A DNA stretch of 51,746 bases from Bacteroidota bacterium (GCA_011049175.1 DSCJ01000108.1:1-51746), one strand, 5' to 3'. Shown: positions 7,623-16,705, counted from the first letter of the stretch. Numbers and translations are program-made. Notes: generated from the letters alone by a model not told the origin.

Positions 7623-8606
7623 TCAAACGGCCTCGTTGCACGTTTCATCGGGAGAAAAAATACCCAGCTCATCCAGTTTTTTCAGCTGTTCTCTCACGGC
7701 CCGGGCAGACCGATGCAACAGGGCATACTCGTCCTTGTTCAGTTTCAGCTCGATAATTTTTTCGATGCCGTTCTTTCCCAGCACCACCGGAACACCCAGG
7801 TGAATATCCTTCAGGCCGTATTCCCCTGTAAGGCGTGCACATACGGGGAATACCCTTTTCTGGTTTCTCACCACCGATTCCACCATCTGGGCAGCGGCAG
7901 CCCCTGGTGCATACCAGGCAGAAGTACCAATAAGATTGACAAGTTCTCCCCCGCCTTTCTTGGTCCTTTCAATAATATCCTGCAAAGTGGCGTCGTCGAG
8001 CAGTTCGCTGATGGGAATACCTGAAACGGTTGTATAACGTGGAAGCGGGACCATGGTATCGCCGTGGCCACCCATCAGAATGGCATGAATGCTTTTGGGT
8101 GAAATAGTAAGTTTTTCGGCAATAAATGTTTTGTACCGGGCGGTATCGAGTATTCCGGCCATACCAAAGATCCTTCCGGAAGAAAGCCTGTTCCTTGCTG
8201 CTTTGCATACGGCACAGGTCATCACATCGAGCGGGTTCGATACAACGATCAAAATGGGATTGGGATTGTATTTCAGGATATTTTCCGTTACCGCCTTAAT
8301 AATCCGGGCATTGGTGTCGATCAGGGTTTCGCGTGACATGCCCGGTCCGCGGGGAACACCGGCAGTGATCACTACCACCTCCGATCCGGAAGTAATGGTA
8401 TAATCGTTGGTAGCTCCGTAAATACGGGTATTAAAGCCCTGCAAGGGGCTTGTTTGCCACATATCCAGGGCTTTCCCCTGGGGCAATCCCTCCTTGATAT
8501 CCACCAGGACCACCTCGCCGGCCAGCTCCTGACGGGCTATTTCATTGGCACAGGTAGCGCCCACATTACCTGCACCTACCACTGTAATTTTTTCAACAGC
8601 CGACAT
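7623..8606 (-). CDS. mdh: Malate dehydrogenase
   Basis: A 327-residue NAD-dependent malate dehydrogenase of the LDH-like type, interconverting malate and oxaloacetate in the citrate cycle or its reductive branch. The dinucleotide-binding GAGNVG is at 11-16, with the NAD-selecting Asp at 36. Substrate arginines are at 86 and 92 (AGVPRGPGMSR), Asn124 is in SNPLDVMT, Asp154 and Arg157 in GILDTAR, and the catalytic His181 in MGGHGDTMVPLPRYT. All are intact. It has its own -7 box and sits just downstream of a paralogue in the same orientation (8677-9641), with 70 bases between them. This copy is intact; the neighbour is frameshifted. Confidence 0.94.
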   Translation of the reverse strand: MSAVEKITVVGAGNVGATCANEIARQELAGEVVLVDIKEGLPQGKALDMWQTSPLQGFNTRIYGATNDYTITSGSEVVVITAGVPRGPGMSRETLIDTNARIIKAVTENILKYNPNPILIVVSNPLDVMTCAVCKAARNRLSSGRIFGMAGILDTARYKTFIAEKLTISPKSIHAILMGGHGDTMVPLPRYTTVSGIPISELLDDATLQDIIERTKKGGGELVNLIGTSAWYAPGAAAAQMVESVVRNQKRVFPVCARLTGEYGLKDIHLGVPVVLGKNGIEKIIELKLNKDEYALLHRSARAVREQLKKLDELGIFSPDETCNEAV

Positions 8607-8629
8607 TCAATGCATATATCAGGCAGAAA

Positions 8630-8637
8630 CAAAGATA
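8630..8637 (-). promoter_or_regulatory. Candidate mdh promoter, -7 box
   Basis: The minus strand reads TATCTTTG, a full TAnnTTTG match, 23 bases before the mdh ATG at 8606. It lies between the two mdh genes, so the intact copy can be transcribed independently of the frameshifted one. Confidence 0.55.
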
Positions 8638-8676
8638 AAAAAATCAGGGTTAACAGGAAGGTTCTTTTACAGCAAG

Positions 8677-9641
8677 TTACTCACAGCAATGGGCTCCTTC
8701 AAACAGGTTCATATTGTCCAGTACTTTCATAACGTCTTTCACTGAGCGGGCAGACTCCTGTAACAATTTCTTTTCATCCTGATTGAGTTCGATCTCTATG
8801 ATCTCCTCAATGCCGTTCCGGCCCAGCTTCACCGGAACCCCCATAAAAATATTTTCCAGTCCGTATTCTCCGTTCAGTCCGGCACATACCGGAAAAATCC
8901 TGTGCTGATCCATCACAATAGCTTCCACCATCTGCGCAGCGGCTGCCCCGGGGGCATACCAGGCTGATGTTCCCATAAGCTGTACCAGTTCTCCTCCTCC
9001 TTTACGGGTCCTTTCAACAATTTTTTCAATTTCCTCCTTCCCCAGCAGCTGCGTAACGGGAATCCCTCCTACTGAAGTATAGCGGGGCAAAGGGACCATG
9101 GTATCGCCGTGCCCCCCCCCAGCAAAAGAGCCTGTATGTCTCGGGGTGATACATTCAGTGCATCGGCAATAAACGACTTGTACCGGGCTGAATCCAGAAT
9201 GCCGGCCATGCCGAATACTTTGCGTGACTCCTTGTTGGCTGCCAGGTAAGCCACATAGGTCATAACATCGAGCGGGTTGGATACCACCACGATGACGGCA
9301 TCGGGGGAATACCGGATGGCTTTTTCCGTCACCTCTTTCACAATGCTGGCGTTGGTATGGATCAGGTCGGCACGCGAGATTCCCGGTTTGCGTGGAATGC
9401 CCGAGGTAATTACCACGACCGATGAGCCCCTGGTAGCCAGGTAATCGTCGGTAACCCCTGTGATCTTGGTATCGAAAATATTCACGGAAGCCGTTTGCCA
9501 CATATCCAGGGCTTTGCCTTCCGCAATTCCTTTTTTGATATCTACCAGTACGATTTGGTTAGCCAGCCCTTTGTGGGCAATGACATTGGCACAGGTGGCT
9601 CCCACATTACCGGCCCCGATAACGGTTATTTTTCTGCTCAT
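8677..9641 (-). pseudogene. Second malate dehydrogenase, frameshifted at a G9 run
   Basis: This paralogue of the mdh gene next door is split between two frames. The 5' part (from the ATG at 9641, MSRKITVIGAGNVG) carries the nucleotide-binding loop, the arginine segment SGIPRKPGISR, SNPLDVMT and GILDSAR. The 3' part carries HGDTMVPLPRYT, GTSAWYAPGAA and the C-terminus. The switch falls on a run of nine C (plus strand) at 9112-9120, exactly at the glycines before the catalytic His. Seven G on the coding strand would restore LLLGGHGDTM with the family spacing; ten would add one Gly. All other residues look functional and there is no other lesion. This may be a sequencing or assembly slip, a phase-variable tract, or a fresh pseudogene. 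An imperfect palindrome directly precedes the start codon. Confidence 0.85.
9112..9120. repeat. C9/G9 homopolymer inside the second mdh
   Basis: Nine consecutive C on the plus strand, the exact point where the reading frame changes. The corresponding place in the intact paralogue has no such run. Confidence 0.9.
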
Positions 9642-9687
9642 GGAGAATGTTTTACAGATCTGACATCTGCAAAATAGCACATTCTCC
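9642..9687. promoter_or_regulatory. 46-base imperfect palindrome upstream of the second mdh
   Basis: GGAGAATGT (9642-9650) is the exact complement of ACATTCTCC (9679-9687). Inside it, TTTT/AAAA and CAGAT (9655-9659) / ATCTG (9665-9669) also pair around a 5-base loop. The structure ends at the base next to the start codon (9641). It could be an operator dyad or an mRNA hairpin that hides the ribosome binding region. No equivalent is visible upstream of the intact mdh. Confidence 0.6.
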
Positions 9688-9780
9688 CAATATATAAAAA
9701 TAATTAACTATATAAATTGATTGTATCGTTTACCCCTTTCCCCTCCTCCTCTGCGTAGAGAAGCCGGTTGTCTGCATGAC

Positions 9781-11277
9781 TTATTCCACCAGGGCTTCGA
9801 AATCAGCCTGCAGTGGTTGATCTTCTATAAAATCATACAAGCAAAGGCGCCGGATAGCAAAAAAGGAGTCCCAGAAATTCCGCAGAGCGGAAATATATCC
9901 TCTTTTGGCCACGTCTTTCTCTTCCATGGCCACGTTCATATCCAGCACGTCGATTTTTCCGATCAGATACCTCTGTTTACTTACATCGTACCGTTTCTGT
10001 GCAATGGTGTCGGCTTTGGCAGCAATCTGCACCTGGTCGTCCTGCAGGTTGAAATTCATCACGTTCAGGAAAATATTTTGTTCAAAATCATTGAAGGATT
10101 GCTGCACGGTGGTACGCACCAGTTCCTGGCTGCTCTGGGCCATTTTATACCGGCCCCTTCCGAGGCCCCAGTCCATGATAGGAACCGAAAATCCAATCTG
10201 GACCCTCTGCTGCTGTGACGGGTCGGTATATGCTCCGGGAAGGTCGTCCGCACGCTGGGTAAGACCGAAGGTAGCGAACAGATCGGCATTGAAGCCTTTT
10301 TGCGCTCTTGCCTGGGCCACGTCGCGTTCAGCTTCCCTCAGCTGACGTTCCAGGCTGATCAGTTCGGGATTGTTTTCCCTGGCCAGGGCAATGGCCTGAT
10401 CCACATCTACTTCGAGTGCAGGAACGGAATTGGGAAGTATGAGCTCTATCCTCACATTTTCATTGAAACCCAGGAACGACCTCAGCTGAAATTCAGCCAG
10501 CTGAAGGTCAATGCCTGCCTGGTTAAGCCGCGTGCCGGCATTCAAAAAGCTCAGCTCCATCTGTAGAAGTTCGTTCTCGGCAATGGTTCCGATATTATAC
10601 CTTCCCTGGGCAATGCGGAAAAGGGTATCGGAGTTTTCATAGTTGATTTGGGCAATACCCATATTCTGTTCTGCCAGAGCCAGGTCGAAGAACAGATCGG
10701 CGGCACGGGATGCCACATTTTCAAGCTGGCTGAGGTAGGTCTTCTTTGCTTCCTCATACTCCATGGGAGAGATGATCTTCTGCCACTTCAGGCTGTTGAA
10801 GCCGGAAATGGGCTGGCGGTACCCGATACTGATGGGCGTAGTTACATATTCTGCACTGCCGTCCGGCCCGAAAATATCCAGACGGGTAATATCGGTATTC
10901 ATAAAAATGGATCCTCCGGTAAGGCCAATATTCTGCGATAACGACAGTTCCAGGGTGGAGTTGTTGGTGTTTTTCTCCACATAGATATCCCGGCCGGTAT
11001 TCGAATCGAATTCTTTTTCATACACCCTGTTGTAATTTGGGAATGTTCCTTCCAGGGTTAACGACGGAAGGTATTCGGCCTTGAAGGTCCGGTATTGCCA
11101 GTAACTGGCCCGGAAACGGTGCTTGGCCTGGATGGCCTGGGGCGATTGCTCCTTGGCCAGTTCAATCACATCCTGCAGGGTAAGTCTTTTTACCGTGGGT
11201 TGCTGCGAAAATGTTGAAAGGGAATAGAAAATAGTTCCCAGAACCACGACCGGGAGCAGAAAAATACGTTTTTTCAT
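9781..11277 (-). CDS. TolC-family outer-membrane efflux protein
   Basis: A 498-residue TolC-like protein, the outer-membrane channel of a tripartite pump. A signal peptide (Lys-Lys-Arg then a hydrophobic stretch ending near TFSQQ, residues 1-26) is followed by the two repeated outer-membrane-efflux regions: LTLQDVIELAKEQSPQAI at the start of the first, and DVDQAIALARENNPELISLERQL at the start of the second near residue 290, with long amphipathic helices between. The C-terminus is short and acidic. It is the last gene of the operon adaptor-permease-tolC (14150 to 9781), 12 bases after the permease. Substrate is unknown. Confidence 0.88.
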   Translation of the reverse strand: MKKRIFLLPVVVLGTIFYSLSTFSQQPTVKRLTLQDVIELAKEQSPQAIQAKHRFRASYWQYRTFKAEYLPSLTLEGTFPNYNRVYEKEFDSNTGRDIYVEKNTNNSTLELSLSQNIGLTGGSIFMNTDITRLDIFGPDGSAEYVTTPISIGYRQPISGFNSLKWQKIISPMEYEEAKKTYLSQLENVASRAADLFFDLALAEQNMGIAQINYENSDTLFRIAQGRYNIGTIAENELLQMELSFLNAGTRLNQAGIDLQLAEFQLRSFLGFNENVRIELILPNSVPALEVDVDQAIALARENNPELISLERQLREAERDVAQARAQKGFNADLFATFGLTQRADDLPGAYTDPSQQQRVQIGFSVPIMDWGLGRGRYKMAQSSQELVRTTVQQSFNDFEQNIFLNVMNFNLQDDQVQIAAKADTIAQKRYDVSKQRYLIGKIDVLDMNVAMEEKDVAKRGYISALRNFWDSFFAIRRLCLYDFIEDQPLQADFEALVE

Positions 11278-11289
11278 TGCTTGAACTGT

Positions 11290-12675
11290 TTATTCGTGTC
11301 TCAATGATTCAATTGGATCTTTTTCAGAAGCCCGCTTCGCAGGAGAATAACCAAAGATCACCCCCACTCCTGCGGAAACTCCAAAAGCAATAATAACGGA
11401 GAAGGGGGTAATGATCGTCTGGATATCCGCCACCCGTTCTATGATCTCCGTCAGGGCTATTCCAAGTATCACCCCGATAAAACCCCCTGCCACACTGATC
11501 AGTATAGCTTCTGAAAGAAACTGAACCACAATGTCGGTACGGTTGGCCCCGATGGCCATGCGCGTACCGATCTCCTTGATCCTTTCCATCACAGTGGCAA
11601 ACATGATATTCATAATCCCTATTCCGCCCACTACCAGAGAGATACTGGCAATAGCCCCCAGCACGATATTGAATATATCATTCGTGCGCTGCTGTTGCTT
11701 TAGCAGCAGTTCAGGAACCGTAATCTCGAAATCATTCACCTGATTATGCCTGCGGGTAATCATACGACCCAGCACTTCGGTGGTTGGGTTCAGTTGATTG
11801 GTTTCATGCACCTGAACCACCAGCCGATCAAGTTGATGGTAGTTGGCCTGTGTATTGGTGCTGGGGGTACTGCTCACCACCCGGATCATTGCCCGACCGC
11901 GTCCTCCTCCCATTCTTATTTCCGTGGATGCAGTCTGTGCAAATTTTGAATTTACCAGGGCCCTGTTTTCATAACGCAACAGCATGGTTTTGACAGGAAC
12001 ATAAATATTGTCGTTCATCACGTTCACGCCGGTATTTGTAAAACCGGAAACCTCCACGTTTACGGTAGCCCGTTGCAGCACCCCGATCACTTTCAGCCAC
12101 ACATGTCCGAATTTCAGGTATTTGTCTACCGGGTTTTCATGGGGGAAGAATTTACTTTGAATATTTGCCCCTATCACGCAAACCGGAATACCGTGCTCTT
12201 CGTGGTATTCGTTAAAAAAAGATCCGTATTGCAGGGGGAGGTTGTACAGCTCAAAATAATCGTTCGACACTCCTACAATCTTGGCCTTTTCCCTCTTTCC
12301 ACCCATTACGGCATAGGAGTTCAGGGTGATCTCGGGGCTGATGCGGTTCACCGAGGGAATCACCTCCCTTATGGCTTCCGCATCCAGAAGGTTTAGTCCG
12401 GGTGAAAATTTGTTTTTCGACCCCTCGCCCTCTTCTTCATCAGAAGAGGATTCGTCGCGCACGATGGGAGTAATCATGATGTTATTGACTCCCACCATTT
12501 TGATCTGTTCCAGTATCTCCTGCTGGGCACCCCTTCCAATGGCCAGCATACTGATCACCGCCGCCACTCCAAAGATGATCCCCAGTGCCGTTAGCATCGA
12601 CCTGAGCTTATTGCCCAGGATCGATTCCATGGCAATGGTGATATCATGAAAATATCTTGCAAACCATTTTTTCAT
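11290..12675 (-). CDS. MacB-type ABC permease without ATPase domain
   Basis: A 461-residue inner-membrane permease of the MacB/FtsX kind. A first helix around residues 22-48 (NKLRSMLTALGIIFGVAAV) leads into a large periplasmic domain with an acidic Ser/Glu-rich loop near residue 75-88, then the FtsX block of three helices from about residue 335 (NIVLGAIASISLVVGGIGIMNIM) and the family ending GYSPAKRASEKDPIESLRHE. E. coli MacB carries its ATPase on the same chain; here it does not, and no ATPase gene lies between this gene and the adaptor 14 bases upstream. The pump must borrow an ATPase, possibly the LolD-like protein at 2438-3088 or one elsewhere. Confidence 0.88.
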   Translation of the reverse strand: MKKWFARYFHDITIAMESILGNKLRSMLTALGIIFGVAAVISMLAIGRGAQQEILEQIKMVGVNNIMITPIVRDESSSDEEEGEGSKNKFSPGLNLLDAEAIREVIPSVNRISPEITLNSYAVMGGKREKAKIVGVSNDYFELYNLPLQYGSFFNEYHEEHGIPVCVIGANIQSKFFPHENPVDKYLKFGHVWLKVIGVLQRATVNVEVSGFTNTGVNVMNDNIYVPVKTMLLRYENRALVNSKFAQTASTEIRMGGGRGRAMIRVVSSTPSTNTQANYHQLDRLVVQVHETNQLNPTTEVLGRMITRRHNQVNDFEITVPELLLKQQQRTNDIFNIVLGAIASISLVVGGIGIMNIMFATVMERIKEIGTRMAIGANRTDIVVQFLSEAILISVAGGFIGVILGIALTEIIERVADIQTIITPFSVIIAFGVSAGVGVIFGYSPAKRASEKDPIESLRHE

Positions 12676-12689
12676 TGCCGGATCAATTA

Positions 12690-14150
12690 TCAGTTATTGG
12701 TCGTATCCCGCTGGGCTCTTCCCTGCATAAAACGCTGGCGTACTTCTTCCGGTATGTCTTCCGGATTGAAATCGCCGGGTCGCATTCTTCCTCCCGCTCC
12801 CCGGTTGTTGCGCTGCAGCCGCTGATTGTTCACCTTTTCGGCTTCCCGGGTCCGTCTTTCTTCTTCTTCTCTGGCCTGACGAGCCTTTTCCTGTATCACA
12901 GAAATCAGTTCTTCTCCTTCGATTTTCATTTCCTCATGTCCTTCGGGAAGATTCAGGTATATCAGTTCACCAGCATCCAGGCCCTGTTCAACAATAATCT
13001 CGTTTTCATTCGAGACACCCAGCACCACCACCTGTTTTACTCCTTTTTTCTTAACCACATAAGGAATGCTGTCATCCACGTGCACCGCTTCCAGAGGAAT
13101 ATAATTAACATCGTCAAATACCTGGGTAATGATCTGGTTGCTGGTTGTCATGGCCGGGCGGAGAATGGGATCATATCCGTCGAGTTTAATAAGCACCTCA
13201 AACACCTTGGCATCGGTATTGGGTAATTGTTCGCCAATATTGGCCACGTGGGTTACCACTCCCGTGTATTTCTTTTCAGGAAAGGCATCCACCCCAATCC
13301 GCACCGGCTGCCCGGCATTCACTTTGCTGATATCAATCTCATTGACGTAGGTTTTTGATATCATGGTTGTAAGATCGGGCAGGGTGGCCACCACCAGGTC
13401 CCAGGGGCTGATACTGGATCCCACCTTCCGCCTGGTTCCGTCGTTTTCTTTTTTATAAATTACCATGCCTCTGGCAGGTGCCCGTATTTCAAACTTTTCA
13501 ATCACTTCTTCCATATCCCGCACATTCTGCCTGGCCTGCTCCAGGTCGATCTCTGCTTCACGCATATCGGCCCTGGCCTGTTCAAGCCGGAACTGGTAAT
13601 TCTGAACCGCCTGTTCGTAAGCTCTTTTGGCTTTGTCAAGACTGATCTGAGCCTGGCGAATGGTTGCGGGAGGCTCAAATTTCGACTGTTCCAGGGTAAT
13701 CTCTGCTTCCTCCACATTGAACTGCATATTGATCAACTCATCTCGCAGATTGCTCAGAGTCATGGCCGTATCCATTTTCACCCGCATATAACTGGCCTCT
13801 TCCTCTTCCAGCTGATCCTGGGCATTCTTCAAACTGTTGGAAACTTCCGAGCGGTCAAGCAAACCCACATAATCGCCGGAATCGACCATGGTACCCTCTG
13901 CAACCAGATCCTGTATCTTGATCTCTCCGAAACGAAGGTGTCTGCTGGTACGCAGTTCGGTTGGAGCCGTGATATCCACAGAGCTTTCTGCCTGGAGCTC
14001 TCCGGTGGTTGTGACCACAATTTCAAATTTTCCTTTCTTGACCTCCACCTCCAGCAGATTTGCTTTATCCTTTCCTGCTGCAGTATAAATAATAATGATC
14101 ACAGCCACCACAGCTATGATAACGGTCGGAATAATAATCTTCTTTTTCAT
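12690..14150 (-). CDS. MacA/HlyD-type periplasmic adaptor
   Basis: A 486-residue membrane-fusion protein bridging the permease and TolC. An N-terminal anchor helix (about residues 5-24) is followed by a beta-barrel/lipoyl half, a long alpha-hairpin (about 115-225, rich in Glu, Ala, Gln and Arg), the second lipoyl half with RAPARGMVIY near residue 230, and a barrel domain with GVVTHVANIGEQ. The last 70 residues form an unusual charged tail rich in Arg, Glu, Asn and Gln with no adaptor-domain character. It is first in the operon, downstream of a full -7 box, and followed by permease and tolC at gaps of 14 and 12 bases. Confidence 0.88.
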   Translation of the reverse strand: MKKKIIIPTVIIAVVAVIIIIYTAAGKDKANLLEVEVKKGKFEIVVTTTGELQAESSVDITAPTELRTSRHLRFGEIKIQDLVAEGTMVDSGDYVGLLDRSEVSNSLKNAQDQLEEEEASYMRVKMDTAMTLSNLRDELINMQFNVEEAEITLEQSKFEPPATIRQAQISLDKAKRAYEQAVQNYQFRLEQARADMREAEIDLEQARQNVRDMEEVIEKFEIRAPARGMVIYKKENDGTRRKVGSSISPWDLVVATLPDLTTMISKTYVNEIDISKVNAGQPVRIGVDAFPEKKYTGVVTHVANIGEQLPNTDAKVFEVLIKLDGYDPILRPAMTTSNQIITQVFDDVNYIPLEAVHVDDSIPYVVKKKGVKQVVVLGVSNENEIIVEQGLDAGELIYLNLPEGHEEMKIEGEELISVIQEKARQAREEEERRTREAEKVNNQRLQRNNRGAGGRMRPGDFNPEDIPEEVRQRFMQGRAQRDTTNN

Positions 14151-14181
14151 TATCGGATCGTAATATTCGTTTAATGAATAA

Positions 14182-14189
14182 CAAAAATA
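14182..14189 (-). promoter_or_regulatory. Candidate efflux-operon promoter, -7 box
   Basis: The minus strand reads TATTTTTG, a full TAnnTTTG match, 31 bases before the adaptor ATG at 14150 and in AT-rich DNA. Confidence 0.5.
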
Positions 14190-14313
14190 ATTTTCAGATC
14201 AATGCCATTGAATTTTTAACCAAATTTTAACATGGTTGTACAGCGGCTTTGAACCACTGTTCGGATTGTTGGACCTTCCTTTCACGGCTTTTATTCCCGA
14301 AACGATGTCTTTT

Positions 14314-15708
14314 TTAGGAATTTTTTCGTTTCAACCCGGTAAGTCTCATGATTTCCTCCACCCAGGCCAGTGCCTCAGTCCGGTTATCCGCTTCTGCATA
14401 TATACGAACAATGGGCTCGGTATTCGACAACCGCAGATGCACCCAGGCATGGTCGAAATCTATTCTCAGTCCGTCTTCCCAGTTTAACAATTCCCCGGCA
14501 AAATGGTTTTCCAGTTTGCTGAAAAGTTTTTCAGGCTCGATATTATCTCCCAATACGGCCTTTTCTTTGATCATATAATAATCCGGATAACGTGCCCTGA
14601 GTGCGGAACAGGTTTCCCCGCTTTTTGCCAGGTGAGACAGAAAGAGAGCGATTCCCGCCAGAGCATCCCTTCCGTAATGCAGGTCAGGATAAATCACCCC
14701 TCCGTTGCCTTCACCTCCGATCACCGCACCGGTTTCTTTCATTTTTCTTACAACATTCACTTCCCCCACGGCAGAAGCTGCATATTTCCCCCCGTATTGA
14801 ACAGTAATGTCCCTGAGAGCCCGGGTGGAAGAAAGGTTGGAAACGGTATTTCCCGGCCGGTGCATCAGTACATAGTCGGCCACTGCCACCAGGGTATATT
14901 CCTCACCAAACAGGTTTCCTTTTTCATCGATCAGGGCCAGCCGGTCCACATCCGGATCCACCACAATGCCCAGATCGGCCCTTTCGGCTTTCACCTTTTC
15001 GCAGATCTCCTTTAGATGATCAGGCAAAGGTTCGGGAGGATGGGCAAAATAACCGTCGGACTCCGCGTTGATGCAAACGACCTTCTTCACACCCAGTTCA
15101 TAAAGCAATTTGGGAACAATGATCCCGCCAACCGAATTGATCCCATCCACCACCACGGTGAACTCGGCCTCCTGTATAGCCTCCTTGCTGACAAGATCAA
15201 GCTCCAATATCCCGGCAATGTGGGTATCATCAAAATCATGGACGGTAGTTATGCTTCCAAGATGATTCACCCGGGCATATTCAACAATACCCGAACCGGC
15301 CATGTGCAGTATCTCCTTTCCTTCCTTATCGGTAATGAACTCCCCGGCTTCATTGAGCAGTTTCAGGGCATTCCATTCCATGGGGTTATGACTGGCGGTA
15401 ATGATAATGCCTCCCTGTGCCCTGAAATGTGGTACGGCCATTTCCACTGTCGGGGTACTGGCCAGGCCGAGGTGAACCGTATCAATACCCATTCCGGCCA
15501 GGGTTCCCAGCACCAGTTGTTCCACCATGGGGCCCGATATCCGGCCATCCCTTCCCACCACCACCAGGGGCTTGCCGGCAGTTTTCCGTGAAAGAACACG
15601 TTTCCCGTAAGCAGCAGTAAAACGAACGATATCGGGGGGTGTGAGTCCCCTGCCCGGAACATCTCCGATGGTGCCCCGGATACCTGAAATGGATGCGATC
15701 AGGGTCAT
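14314..15708 (-). CDS. glmM: Phosphoglucosamine mutase
   Basis: A 464-residue alpha-D-phosphohexomutase converting glucosamine-6-phosphate to glucosamine-1-phosphate for UDP-GlcNAc. The catalytic serine is Ser106 in TASHNPMEWNALK. The Mg2+ loop DPDVDR is at 251-256, the sugar-binding loop GEGNGGV at 332-338, and a C-terminal phosphate-binding region contains RLSNTEPIVRIYAE. An N-terminal SGIRGT matches GlmM. The frame extends to 15732, but the ATG at 15708 (MTLIASISGIRG) is the natural family start. It is divergent from rluB. A phosphomannomutase role cannot be excluded, but the motifs favour GlmM. Confidence 0.88.
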   Translation of the reverse strand: MTLIASISGIRGTIGDVPGRGLTPPDIVRFTAAYGKRVLSRKTAGKPLVVVGRDGRISGPMVEQLVLGTLAGMGIDTVHLGLASTPTVEMAVPHFRAQGGIIITASHNPMEWNALKLLNEAGEFITDKEGKEILHMAGSGIVEYARVNHLGSITTVHDFDDTHIAGILELDLVSKEAIQEAEFTVVVDGINSVGGIIVPKLLYELGVKKVVCINAESDGYFAHPPEPLPDHLKEICEKVKAERADLGIVVDPDVDRLALIDEKGNLFGEEYTLVAVADYVLMHRPGNTVSNLSSTRALRDITVQYGGKYAASAVGEVNVVRKMKETGAVIGGEGNGGVIYPDLHYGRDALAGIALFLSHLAKSGETCSALRARYPDYYMIKEKAVLGDNIEPEKLFSKLENHFAGELLNWEDGLRIDFDHAWVHLRLSNTEPIVRIYAEADNRTEALAWVEEIMRLTGLKRKNS

Positions 15709-15793
15709 GGTTTTGACATTGGAATGGAACAAACAGGTACAAAGTTCATCAAATTCCCCGAACCGGCAAAAGGACAGGGATATTTCTTTTTCC

Positions 15794-15839
15794 TACCTTT
15801 GCAAAGGAAAGGGTCACTGTCCAATTTTTTCTACCTTTG
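15794..15839 (+). promoter_or_regulatory. Two tandem -7 boxes upstream of rluB
   Basis: TACCTTTG occurs at 15794-15801 and again at 15832-15839, each preceded by a T-run and followed by GCA. Both match TAnnTTTG fully and lie 58 and 20 bases before the ATG at 15860. They may be alternative start sites. The upstream copy also supplies a TTTG, but the spacing to the second box (30 bases) is longer than the usual 19-21 for a -33 element. Confidence 0.6.
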
Positions 15840-15859
15840 CACCTCCCAATACATTTACC

Positions 15860-16672
15860 ATGTCTTATCAACGCAACAGATCACCCGGAAACCGAAAAAA
15901 AAAGGAAGCCGCCCCACCAGGCAAACGGCAGTCAGCTTCCGTAACAAGGCTGCACGGACCTGTAAGGCTGAACCGCTATATTGCCCTTTCAGGAGTTTGT
16001 TCCCGGCGGGAAGCCGATGAAAAGATTTCACAGGGGCTGGTCACGGTGAACGGGAAACCGGTTAGTGAGCTGGGAACACAGGTACAACCCGGTGATACGG
16101 TAAAGCTGGAAGGCCGGCTAATCAAACCCGAAAAACCGGTATATATCCTGTTGAACAAACCCAAAGATACCATTACCACCCTGCGCGACCCCCAGGGGAG
16201 GCAAACGGTTGTTGACCTGATAGAAAAAGAGAATCAACCCCGGGTTTATCCTGTTGGCCGCCTCGACAGAAACACCACTGGGGTTCTGTTGCTAACCAAT
16301 GACGGGGAACTGGCGCGCAAACTGGCACATCCTTCTTCCCGTGCAGCCAAGGTATACGAAGTGACTCTTGATAAAAAGCTCAGGGAGGCCGATGTAGAAC
16401 AACTGCTTGAAGGAATTACCCTGGAAGACGGAAAGATCAGGGCCGACCGGTTGAGCTTTCCCGATGCTGACGATCATTCCCGGGTGGGACTGGAAATCCA
16501 TTCGGGGCGCAACAGGATTGTCAGAAGAATGTTCGAGCACCTGGGTTACCGTATCCGTAAGCTTGACAGGGTTTATTTCGCAGGGCTGACCAAAAAGGGC
16601 CTGTCGAGGGGAAAATGGAGATACCTGTCCCGGGAAGAAATCCAATCCCTCAAAATGGGGAGATTTCAGTAA
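15860..16672 (+). CDS. rluB: 23S rRNA pseudouridine synthase, RluB/RsuA family
   Basis: A 270-residue pseudouridine synthase. A basic, Pro/Lys-rich N-terminal tail (1-33) precedes an S4 RNA-binding domain (about 36-82, RLNRYIALSGVCSRREAD) and the catalytic domain, with the nucleophile Asp136 in GRLDRNTTG and the family motif SGRNRIVRRMFEHLG. The frame is open from 15641, but the ATG at 15860 just after two -7 boxes gives a start with normal spacing before the S4 domain. RluB (position 2605) is the best guess; RluE/RluF/RsuA relatives share the fold. It is followed by era after 33 bases. Confidence 0.85.
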   Translation: MSYQRNRSPGNRKKKEAAPPGKRQSASVTRLHGPVRLNRYIALSGVCSRREADEKISQGLVTVNGKPVSELGTQVQPGDTVKLEGRLIKPEKPVYILLNKPKDTITTLRDPQGRQTVVDLIEKENQPRVYPVGRLDRNTTGVLLLTNDGELARKLAHPSSRAAKVYEVTLDKKLREADVEQLLEGITLEDGKIRADRLSFPDADDHSRVGLEIHSGRNRIVRRMFEHLGYRIRKLDRVYFAGLTKKGLSRGKWRYLSREEIQSLKMGRFQ

Positions 16673-16705
16673 GTATATATTATATAATTATAAGATCCAT
16701 TATTT

